Below, piece by piece: positions 1-6,513 of a stretch of DNA of 9,664 nucleotides. How positions within the stretch are numbered: position 1 is the stretch's first letter; the number at the start of each line of letters is the position of its first letter. Under the pieces are notes generated by a model. That model did not search any database. It was not told the origin of the DNA and was given only the letters and a program-made list of their open reading frames with translations. Source of the DNA: Candidatus Eiseniibacteriota bacterium (lineage in GTDB: Bacteria > Eisenbacteria > RBG-16-71-46). The position numbers and the translations under genes were made by a program. The stretch covers positions 1 through 9,664 of the forward strand of contig VBOS01000245.1 of assembly GCA_005893185.1 (NCBI GenBank). Reading direction: 5' to 3'.

Positions 1-506
1 TACGCCGTGAACACATCTCGATCGTGCGACGAGCTTCCCACCGGCTTCCTCCACCAGCGCATCCTCTTCCATAGACCACGCAGGCTCCGCGGATTGTAGA
101 ACTCGAGCAGCGCCACTCCGCCCCTGTCGAGCACGCGCGCCACCTCCGCCAGCGCCGGATCGAGGGCCTGGATGTGGGGCAGCACCTTGAACGAGTAGAC
201 CAGGTCGAAGCTCTGCGCCCGGAACGGCAGCGCGAGCGCCGACGACCGACACACCGGCAAGCCGCGCGCGCGCGCCCGCGACAGCATGCCGCCCGACAGG
301 TCCATCCCGATCACGCCCGGGGCGAAGCGCCGCACGCGTTCCATCACGAGTCCGGTGCCGCATCCCACTTCGAGCACGCGCCGGCCGGCGAGCCAGCGGC
401 GCACGCACTCCGCCTCGGGATCGTCGAGCAGCGCGTGGTAGCCCCGCTCCCGGGCGTCGTCGTAGTGCGAACTGAAGTCGTCGTAGTAGGCCCGCGTGTC
501 CTTCAT
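1..506 (-). CDS. Class I SAM-dependent methyltransferase, 3' end outside window
   Basis: The frame is open from the ATG at 506 to the left window edge, giving about 168 residues with the C-terminus missing. It starts MKDTRAYYDDFSSHYDD, a typical N-terminus for UbiE-like class I methyltransferases. Motif I of the SAM-binding Rossmann fold is seen as VLEVGCGTG (about residues 44-52). The acidic residue after strand 2 is in IGMDLS (about 66-71), and the motif IV region is SFDLVYSFKVLPHI (about 99-112), followed by an EVARVLDRGG strand/turn. These are the Methyltransf_11/25 hallmarks. The ATG overlaps the stop of the upstream glycosyltransferase as ATGA, so translation is probably coupled. Its place at the end of a glycan cluster suggests it methylates a sugar or lipid-linked intermediate. 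That role is inference, and the substrate cannot be read from the sequence. The family call is secure. Confidence 0.9.
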   Translation of the reverse strand, partial: MKDTRAYYDDFSSHYDDARERGYHALLDDPEAECVRRWLAGRRVLEVGCGTGLVMERVRRFAPGVIGMDLSGGMLSRARARGLPVCRSSALALPFRAQSFDLVYSFKVLPHIQALDPALAEVARVLDRGGVALLEFYNPRSLRGLWKRMRWWRKPVGSSSHDRDVFTA

Positions 507-1542
507 CGTCCGCGCGCGCGCTCGAGTCCGGCTTCGACCTCGTCGTACAGCGTCTCGTAGGCCTCCCGCATGCGCCGCGCCCCATAGCGCTCGAGCAGCC
601 GGGCGCGGCCCGCATCTCCGAGCGCTTGCCCCTCCGCTGGAACACGCCGGACGGCGGCCGCCCAGGCCGCAGCATCGTACGGCAGTGCCGGGCCGAGGCC
701 CGCTGTCAGCTCGGCGAGCGGCGGCAGCTCGCTCACCCACACCGGGCGAGAGGATCGCCACGCCTCGAGGAGCACGATCGGCACGTCGCTCTTCGCGTAC
801 AGGGAGCGCGCGGGAAACAGCACGCCGCTGGAAGCCGCGAGCAGGGCCGGCATGTCCTCTACCGTTCCCACGAAACATACGCGCTCCGCAAGGCCGAGAT
901 CGCGCGCGCGCCGCTCGAGCGCAGCTCGCGCCTCCGCCGTCGCCCGGGTCTTGTCGCGCCCGGCGAGCACCAGCATCGGCAGATCGGGGGCGCCGGCCCA
1001 GGCCTCGAGCAGCAGATCGTAGCCGCCCGAGAAGTCGTAGTCCCCCGGATACACGACGAAGGTGCAATGCGCCCCGAGCCGCATGCGCGCGGCAGCTGCG
1101 CGCGTCGCCGGAATCGGATCCAGCTCTGCGAGGCCCGGCGGGATCACACGCGGGGCTGCACTCCCCGCGCGCGTGAGAAGCTGCGCGGTCGAGCGCGAGA
1201 GCACGACCGTGACCGGAGCGAACAGGACGCGCGCCGCCGCGCGGTCCGAGCGCGGCGCGCTCCAGCAGGATGCGGCTGGAAGAAGTAGTGCAGGGCGTCG
1301 AACTCACGCCTGCGCCGCCACACCTCCGCCATCATGCGCGGCCGAGCGAGCCGCGCGCGCCCCGCCGTGGCGTAGACGGCATGGGCGCGCACACCGGCTG
1401 GCCATGCTGTCGGGTCCCCGCGAGACGTCAGGACCTGCAGCTCGTGGCGTCCGGGACCCGCGAGGGCCAGGTCACGGGGTACGACCTTTCCGCTGTCGTT
1501 CCAGGGCGGGGAGAGAGGCTTCGTGACCAGCAGGACCCTCAT
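503..1542 (-). CDS. GT4-family glycosyltransferase, reading frame broken near 1260
   Basis: The ATG at 1542 overlaps the stop of the upstream GT2 gene as ATGA. The N-terminal part reads MRVLLVTKPLSPPWNDSGK and continues to ALHYFFQPHP (about residue 92), the GT-B acceptor-side Rossmann domain. After that point the frame becomes arginine-rich nonsense and stops at 1144. Good coding resumes in another frame at about 1261 with SAPRSDRAAARVLFAPVTVV. It then runs to the TGA at 503 through the nucleotide-sugar domain: FVVYPGDYDFSGGYDLLLEA, VLAGRD, a GLAERVCFVGTVEDMPALLA region, and AKSDVPIVLLEAWRSSRPV, the GT4 C-terminal signature. By comparison with the family, about 20 residues are missing at the junction. 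It probably adds a sugar to a lipid-linked or surface glycan, but donor and acceptor are unknown. As written it would not give a full-length enzyme; a sequence error is as likely as a real pseudogene. Confidence 0.8.
1248..1269 (-). other. Frame-break junction inside the downstream GT4 gene, at an inverted repeat
   Basis: On the minus strand the last convincing codons of the N-terminal frame are at about 1269-1267 (proline of FFQPHP). The first convincing codons of the C-terminal frame begin at 1261-1259 (SAPRSD). The junction touches a perfect inverted repeat, GAGCGCG at 1248-1254 and CGCGCTC at 1256-1262, with one base between the arms. A deletion length of 1 modulo 3 would account for the frame change. 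The inverted repeat is seen directly; the deletion is inferred from family length. Confidence 0.55.
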
Positions 1543-2306
1543 GCCGTCCCGCCCGCGCCGTCCGGCAGGCCGGCGGGGCCGAGCGCATGGGGCCGGGCCG
1601 CGAGCCGGCGCGCGAGGCCGAGCCGCAGGATGCGCGCGAGGATCAGTGCCGGGTCCCGCCACGGCCGGATCCCCGAGACCTCGGTCCCGTAGAGCGCCCT
1701 CACAGGGACCTCCGCCACGCGAAGGTCGCGGCGATGCATCTCGAGCCGCGCGAGCGCCGGGAAGCCGTAGCCGCCCGGGAGGGCGGCATCGACGAGCACG
1801 CGCAGCGCGCCCGCGGTGGCGGCTGTGAAGCCGCACTGGCTGTCGGCGATCCTGCGGCCCGCGGCCCACGAGGTCGCGGCACTCAAGACGCGGTTGCCGA
1901 GCACGCGCGTCCACGGCATCGGGCCGCGTGGCGCGTCGCGGAGGAAGCGACAACCCTGCACGTAGTCGGCTTCGCTTCGCGCGATCGGGCCGAGCACGGC
2001 CGGCAGCTCAGCCAGATCCATCTGCGCGTCAGCTGCCACCACGACCGCGCAGGAGGCGCCCAGCGCCAGCGCCTCGCGGTAGCCCAGCAGGATCGCGCCG
2101 CCCACGCCAAGCCTCCGCGCAGATGAGAGCCTCCGGGCGCGGGGATCGCCCCACGCGCGCATCACATCTCCGGTCCGGTCCTGTCTCGCGTCGTCCACCA
2201 GGAACACGCTCCAGACCCACGCCGGGATCGCATCGAGCACGCGGGGAAGCAGGCGGCACTCGTTGCGCGCGGGGATGACGAGCGCCACGCGCGCGCACGG
2301 GCTCAT
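1539..2306 (-). CDS. GT2-family glycosyltransferase, polyprenol-phosphate (DPM/DPG synthase-like) type
   Basis: This is an intact gene of 255 residues. The ATG at 2306 overlaps the stop of the upstream GT4 gene as ATGA, and its own stop overlaps the next ATG in the same way. A GT-A fold is shown by VALVIPARNE (about 7-16), SVFLVDDARQDRT (33-45), LGVGGAILLGYREAL (66-80), and the metal/nucleotide region AADAQMDLAELP (91-102). Further matches are ADYVQGCRF (113-121), RVLGNRVLS, and IADSQCGFTA (153-162), the conserved DSQCG signature of polyprenol-phosphate glycosyltransferases. VPVRALYGTEVSGI (200-213) matches the family C-terminus. Enzymes of this group move a sugar from a nucleotide donor to a polyprenyl phosphate on the cytoplasmic face of the membrane. 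No C-terminal membrane segment is evident. The usual N of the N-x-GVGGAI element appears as R (ARRLGVGG). Family is sure; substrate is unknown. Confidence 0.88.
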   Translation of the reverse strand: MSPCARVALVIPARNECRLLPRVLDAIPAWVWSVFLVDDARQDRTGDVMRAWGDPRARRLSSARRLGVGGAILLGYREALALGASCAVVVAADAQMDLAELPAVLGPIARSEADYVQGCRFLRDAPRGPMPWTRVLGNRVLSAATSWAAGRRIADSQCGFTAATAGALRVLVDAALPGGYGFPALARLEMHRRDLRVAEVPVRALYGTEVSGIRPWRDPALILARILRLGLARRLAARPHALGPAGLPDGAGGTA

Positions 2307-3468
2307 GCCGTGCCCGCCGCGCACGCGATGAGGCGCTCGTGCCAGCAGATGAGCGAGCGCGGCGGGCGGAAAGCTTCGCCGGCTGCGCGCGCGCGCGCCG
2401 CCAGCTCGCGCAGGCCCTGCGGGCGACGCCCGAGCGCGAGCAGCGCCCGCGCCAGCGATCGCACGCGCCCCTCGCGATCGGCGGGCGCGTCGTAGAGCAC
2501 CCCCGCGCCGCTCCCCGCGATCAGGTCGGCGAGCGCTCCCTCGCGGGGCGCGACCAGGGGCCGGCCGGCGGCCAGCGCCTCGAAAGCTGCGTGCGGCAAG
2601 CCCTCGACGCGTCCGTCGCGCAGCCTTTGCGACGGCAGCACGACGGCGTGGGACGCCGCGAGCGTTGCGGCCTTGGCTGCGCCCTCGACCACGCCCGGAA
2701 AACGGACCGGAATGCCGAGCCGGCCCGATCGCTCGCGCAGCGCTCCCTCGAGGCTGCCCGCGCCCGCCAGCGTGACGTCTCGAAACAACCCCCGGGGCAG
2801 CAGCGCGAGCGCTTCGAGCAGGAGATCGGGGCCCTTGATGGGCTCGAAGCGACCGAGGAAGAGCAGGCGCGGGAGCCCGCCGGCCTGCGGGCTCGCCGGG
2901 ACCGATGCGGGAAGCGGGGCGCAGCGGACGTCGGATCGCCCGAGCGCCGCCCCCACACGTGCCGCCGTGCGTTCCGCGGGCGCTGTGAGGACGCTGTGCG
3001 ACCACAGCGAAGCGAGGGCCGACTTCACACCCGGCACACGCGCCACTCGCTCGAGCCAGGCCACGTCGGCGCCGTGGGCGGTGGCAAGATGCGGGACGCC
3101 GCGGCGCCTCGCGAGCCGCGCCCCGATCGCGCCGCAGGGAATCAGCCACTGACTCCAGATCACGTCGCAAGATGACGCATCGAGCGCGCGCTCAGCTGCG
3201 CGCATCAGCCCCAGCACGAGCCCGGGCGCCAGCGCCCACTTCCACGGCTGTGCGCGAGCCCTCCGCGCATGCGTGCGCCGCCATAGTGCGCCTCGCGCAC
3301 AGCGATCCCGGGCTCGGCCGCGACGCCCGAAGGCGGAGCAGCCGCGGGCGTCACGACCTCGAAGCTCCAGCCGAAGGGGACCAGGCCGCGCAGCATCTCG
3401 CGCACGAACGCGCCGCTCAGGCTCAGCGGGCGAACCGGGTACGAAGTCGTGAGGACGAGCGCTTTCAT
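2303..3468 (-). CDS. GT4-family glycosyltransferase, reading frame broken near 3248
   Basis: The ATG at 3468 overlaps the flippase stop as ATGA and is preceded by GGAG with a 5-nt gap (GGAGACCGCATG). The N-terminal frame reads MKALVLTTSYPVRPLSLSGA and continues to YGGARMRGGLAH (about residue 73), then would run into a stop at 3205. Family-like sequence resumes in another frame at 3247 as PWKWALAPGLVLGLMRAAER. It continues through VIWSQWLIPCGAIGARLA, HLATAHGADVAWLE, and the nucleotide-sugar domain with LFLGRFEPIKGPDLLLEA, HAVVLPSQ and the EGLPHAAFEALAAGRPLVA element, which carries the E-x7-E pair (here EGLPHAAFE). About 10-12 residues seem to be missing at the junction. The predicted role is sugar transfer to a cell-surface or lipid-linked glycan. 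Apart from the junction the codon pattern and conservation look healthy. Confidence 0.82.
3240..3260 (-). other. Frame-break junction inside the upstream GT4 gene
   Basis: The N-terminal frame is convincing up to the histidine codon at 3252-3250 (GGLAH). The C-terminal frame is convincing from the CCG at 3247-3245 (PWKWALAPG) and is open from there to the stop at 2303. A frame change is therefore needed within a few bases. A weak inverted repeat GGCT...AGCC flanks the point. Family members have about ten more residues here, so a deletion of about 31-34 nt (length 1 modulo 3) is inferred. Confidence 0.55.
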
Positions 3469-5030
3469 GCGGTCTCCGGGATGCCGCGCATTCGACCCGG
3501 GAGCTTGAGCTCGCCCGACGCGATGAGCAGCAGCACGGCTGCGACCGCGAGCGCCAGCCCCTTCGCGGGCACGAGCCAGCCGCTGGCCGGGAAGCGCGAA
3601 GCTACGAGCGCCAGGAGGACTGCGAGCGCCGCCCCGCGCGCCACGCTCGCCCACGGGATGATGTCTCCGAAGCGGCGTATCGCCAGAGGCAGTCCCACCG
3701 CCAGCGCCAAGGTCATCCCCACGCCATCGCCCCAGGCCGCGCCATGCGGACCGAATCGGGCGCAGAGGAGGGCCGCTGCGATCGCCTGTCCCGACAGCCC
3801 GACCAGCGCCACCCCCAGCCCGGACCGCACGTAGCCGGCTCCACTCAAAGCGACGGCGAGCACGTACGCGATGGTCCAGGCGGCGTAGGCCGGCCCCAGC
3901 GCGTCGAGCCACGCGCCCGCCGGCACGTATGCCCGGTCGTAGAGCAGGCCGAGGATCTCGCCCCCCATGACCGAGATCAGTGCCGCTCCCGGCAGCACCG
4001 ACAGAGCCAGATAGCGGAGCGCGTCCCGCACCAGGTTGCGGGCACGCTCCGGATCCGGGGCATGGCCGAGGTGCGAGAGATGGGGGAAGATGACCAGCGC
4101 AAGCGGGATCAGGAGCTGGTAGAGCAGCTGCGAGATCGTGAGCGCAGCGCGGTAGAGTCCGACCTGCTGGTTCGCGATCGCAGGCGGGCTCAGCCACTTC
4201 ACGATCCACAGATCCGCCGCGAGCATCAGGTTCGCGGCCAGCGTGAGCCCCGCGAACCAAGCTGCGAAATGGATCATCTCGCGCGTCTGGAACGGCCCCT
4301 TCGGATGCGCAGCTCGACGAACCACGACCGTGGACGCGCCGACGATGAGGGCCGCGGCGGCAGCGAACCCCGAGACGGCGCCCATCACCCCGAGGCCGAG
4401 CGCGACCGCACCGATCTGAAGACCGGCTCGCAGCGTCGAGTAGGCACTGTCGAGCACGGCCTGGATCTGGAATCGACGCAGGCCGTTCAGGAAGCCGACG
4501 TTGACCGCGTACAGGGCGTAGGCCGGCACGACCAGGGCGACGACGCGCAGCGGCGCCGCCAGATCGGGGTCGTGGAGCCAGGCGGCGATCGGCGAGGCGA
4601 GGATCTCGAGCGCGACGAAGATCGACATCCCGAGCGCCATGAGCAGGAGCATTGCCGAGCGCAGCACCGATCCGGCGGAGCGCTCGTCCCGCGCCGTGAA
4701 TCGCGCGACGGCCCGAACCGTCACCGAGATCAGCGCGTTGTTGACCACGGAAACGATCGAGGTCACGACGGCATACAGCCCGAAATCCCGGGGCCCCAGC
4801 GTGCGCGTCAGCACCGCGAAGATCCCGTAGCCCGCGATCACGAACCACAGCTTGGCAAATGTGATCGCGATCACCCCACGGGCGAAACGGGGGGGGGCCT
4901 CGGGCTCGGCCCGCGAGGGCTCTACGGCAGCGATCGTGAGCGGTGCGGACACGGGGGATGCACGCATTCCGGTTGGCACTTGGAGGGACGATCCCGGACC
5001 ATCATCGCACGCTTTCCGGCCGTGGTCCAT
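3465..5030 (-). CDS. Oligosaccharide flippase (Wzx/polysaccharide-transporter family)
   Basis: This integral membrane protein has up to 521 residues. About 12-14 hydrophobic helices are visible, for example 52-75 (VIAITFAKLWFVIAGYGIF), FGLYAVVTSIVSVVNNALIS, LLLMALGMSIFVALEIL, VVALVVPAYALYAVNVG, LLYQLLIPLALVIFPHLSHL and the last pair near the C-terminus. TRTLGPRDFGLYAV after the first helix is characteristic of Wzx/MurJ-like MOP-superfamily flippases, as is GLLYDRAYVPAG in the second half. Such proteins move lipid-linked oligosaccharides across the inner membrane. The start is uncertain: ATG at 5030 overlaps the M16 gene by 29 nt, ATG at 4967 would drop 21 residues, and neither has a clear Shine-Dalgarno sequence. 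Residues 1-50 look non-conserved and lie upstream of a run of nine C on the coding strand. The stop overlaps the next ATG as ATGA, coupling it to the glycosyltransferases. Confidence 0.88.
   Translation of the reverse strand: MDHGRKACDDGPGSSLQVPTGMRASPVSAPLTIAAVEPSRAEPEAPPRFARGVIAITFAKLWFVIAGYGIFAVLTRTLGPRDFGLYAVVTSIVSVVNNALISVTVRAVARFTARDERSAGSVLRSAMLLLMALGMSIFVALEILASPIAAWLHDPDLAAPLRVVALVVPAYALYAVNVGFLNGLRRFQIQAVLDSAYSTLRAGLQIGAVALGLGVMGAVSGFAAAAALIVGASTVVVRRAAHPKGPFQTREMIHFAAWFAGLTLAANLMLAADLWIVKWLSPPAIANQQVGLYRAALTISQLLYQLLIPLALVIFPHLSHLGHAPDPERARNLVRDALRYLALSVLPGAALISVMGGEILGLLYDRAYVPAGAWLDALGPAYAAWTIAYVLAVALSGAGYVRSGLGVALVGLSGQAIAAALLCARFGPHGAAWGDGVGMTLALAVGLPLAIRRFGDIIPWASVARGAALAVLLALVASRFPASGWLVPAKGLALAVAAVLLLIASGELKLPGRMRGIPETA
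4889..4897. repeat. Run of nine G (C on the coding strand) near the flippase start
   Basis: A G9 homopolymer on the plus strand lies within the flippase gene, encoding APPR just before the first membrane helix. Such runs are prone to polymerase slippage in vivo and to length errors in sequencing. A one-base length error here would leave the membrane protein intact but change the frame in which its N-terminus and start codon must be sought. Confidence 0.9.
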
Positions 5031-6339
5031 CCGCGACCGCGGGCGGCGCGGCTCCGATCGCCTCCCCCGCGATCGGCCAGTCGCTCTCGCCGAGAGGCGC
5101 CCCCTTCGCCGGACCCAGGGCGGTCAACGCGAAGTGCTCGGGACGGGCGTAGGCGCGTGCCGCCTCCGTGACGTCCTCCCGGGTGACAGCCAGGATGCGC
5201 TCGACCTGCTCTTCGAGCGGGACGAATCGCCGGTGGTAGAGCTCGTCGTGGGCCAGCTGGTACATGCGGCTCGACACGCTCTCCTGGCTCATGAGCAGGC
5301 CGCCGCGGATCTGGCCGCGCGTTGCTTCGAGCTCGGCCTCCGACGGTCCCTCCGCGCAAATCGCATGCAGCTCCGCCCGTACGCGCGCCAGCGCCTCGCG
5401 ACCGCGCTCCGGTGACACCCCGAGATGGATCGAGAACATTCCCGAGTCGCGGTGGAAGTCGGCCGCCGTGTACACCGAGTAGGCGAGGCCGGCCTCCTCG
5501 CGCACGCTCTGGAACAGGCGCGAGCTCATGCCCCCGCCGAGCAGCGTGTGGAGGACGACCAGGGCAAAACGCCGGTCGTCCCCATAGGGCATCCCGCGGG
5601 TGCCGAGCGAGAGATAGAGCTGCTGGATCCCCGGACGCGACTCGTGGCGCACGGATGGCGTGAAAGGCGGCGGTGGGCCGGAGAGCGGGAGGCCCTCGCC
5701 GTCCGGCGGCGTGAAGTAGCGCCCGACCAGCTCGAAGATGCCCTCGTGCTCGACGGCGCCGGTCGCGGCCACCATGAGGTTCTCGGGGCGATAGCGCCGG
5801 CGGAAGTAGTCGCGCAGCGCGTCCGTGTCCAGGCTCTCCACCGTCTCCTGCGTGCCGAGGATCGGACGCCCGAGCGCGTGCCCGCTCCAGATCTGCTCGG
5901 CGAGCAGCTCGCCGATCTTGTCCTCGGGATCGTCCTCGCACGCGAAGATCTCCTCGCGAACGACGGACTTCTCACGCTCGATCTCGGTGGGGGCGAAGCG
6001 CGAGCGACACACGATGTCCGAAAGCACGTCCACCACCGGCTCGACGTGCTCCGCCAGAGCGCGGGCGAAGTAGCACACCTGCTCGCGCGCCGTGAAGGCG
6101 TCGATGTGACCGCCGAGGGACTCGAGGCTCTCCGCGATCGCCCGGGCGTCGCGGCGCTCGGTGCCCTTGAACATCATGTGCTCGATGAAGTGCGATATGC
6201 CCAGGCGCTCGAACGGCTCGTCGCGCGCCCCCGACCGCACCCAGACCCCGAGCGCCAGGGACTTCCGCCCGTGCACTTTCTCGGAGACGAGCGTGATCCC
6301 CGACGGCAGCACCGACTTGCAGTAGGTGGACTCGCCCAT
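5002..6339 (-). CDS. M16-family zinc metallopeptidase (processing-peptidase-like)
   Basis: This is a complete gene of 445 residues, a normal length for the single-chain bacterial M16B peptidases found next to pnp. The inverted zinc motif HxxEH is present as HFIEH (residues 50-54) followed by MMFKGT. The third zinc ligand is the glutamate about 76 residues further on, in KSVVREEIFACEDDPED (about E130). The C-terminal half has the substrate-binding R/Y region LLGGGMSSRLFQSVREEAGL followed by AYSVYT. All catalytic elements are intact. The start ATG at 6339 has a weak GGGGA about 5 nt upstream, and MGESTYCKSVLPSGITLVSE matches the usual N-terminus. A short acidic/proline tail follows the domain. 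The rpsO-pnp-M16 order is widespread in bacteria; the physiological substrate of these peptidases is poorly defined. Its 3' end overlaps the flippase gene if the 5030 start is used. Confidence 0.93.
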   Translation of the reverse strand: MGESTYCKSVLPSGITLVSEKVHGRKSLALGVWVRSGARDEPFERLGISHFIEHMMFKGTERRDARAIAESLESLGGHIDAFTAREQVCYFARALAEHVEPVVDVLSDIVCRSRFAPTEIEREKSVVREEIFACEDDPEDKIGELLAEQIWSGHALGRPILGTQETVESLDTDALRDYFRRRYRPENLMVAATGAVEHEGIFELVGRYFTPPDGEGLPLSGPPPPFTPSVRHESRPGIQQLYLSLGTRGMPYGDDRRFALVVLHTLLGGGMSSRLFQSVREEAGLAYSVYTAADFHRDSGMFSIHLGVSPERGREALARVRAELHAICAEGPSEAELEATRGQIRGGLLMSQESVSSRMYQLAHDELYHRRFVPLEEQVERILAVTREDVTEAARAYARPEHFALTALGPAKGAPLGESDWPIAGEAIGAAPPAVADGPRPESVR

Positions 6340-6428
6340 GAATCCCCGATGGCCCGCCGGGCCGGCGCGGCGGCCGCCCGTGTCGCCCCTTAACGATTCG
6401 ACTTCACAACGGCCGGCGCACCAAACGG

Positions 6429-6454
6429 CGAGTGGCAGGTCGCCCTGCCACTCG
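6429..6454 (-). terminator. Strong hairpin downstream of pnp, possible terminator or 3'-end stabiliser
   Basis: There is a perfect 11-bp inverted repeat, CGAGTGGCAGG at 6429-6439 and its complement at 6444-6454. In the minus-strand transcript the four-base loop is GCGA, a GNRA tetraloop. It lies 60 nt after the pnp stop (6514) and 90 nt before the M16 start. The following sequence on the transcript is CCGTTTGGTG, which has only a three-T run, so efficient intrinsic termination is doubtful. It may instead be a partial terminator or a barrier to 3' exonucleases that sets the relative levels of pnp and the M16 gene. Confidence 0.55.
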
Positions 6455-6513
6455 ATTGGAACACGACGGCCGAGGTCCCCGGCCGCCCTTCGTCGCTTCG
6501 AGAACGCGGTGCG

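Noticed and set aside
265..290. GC dinucleotide run (also near 510-525) as a repeat element
   Set aside because: It falls in arginine/alanine codons of coding sequence and is expected from composition alone.
2307..3170. Long N-terminal extension of the GT2 frame over the GT4 gene
   Set aside because: The extension is arginine/alanine-rich shadow translation opposite to the GT4 frame's codon pattern. GT2 homology starts at the ATG at 2306.
1..5030. Possible defence or other undescribed system in the left half
   Set aside because: All five genes match known glycan-assembly families; there is no nuclease, toxin, reverse transcriptase or phage-related motif.
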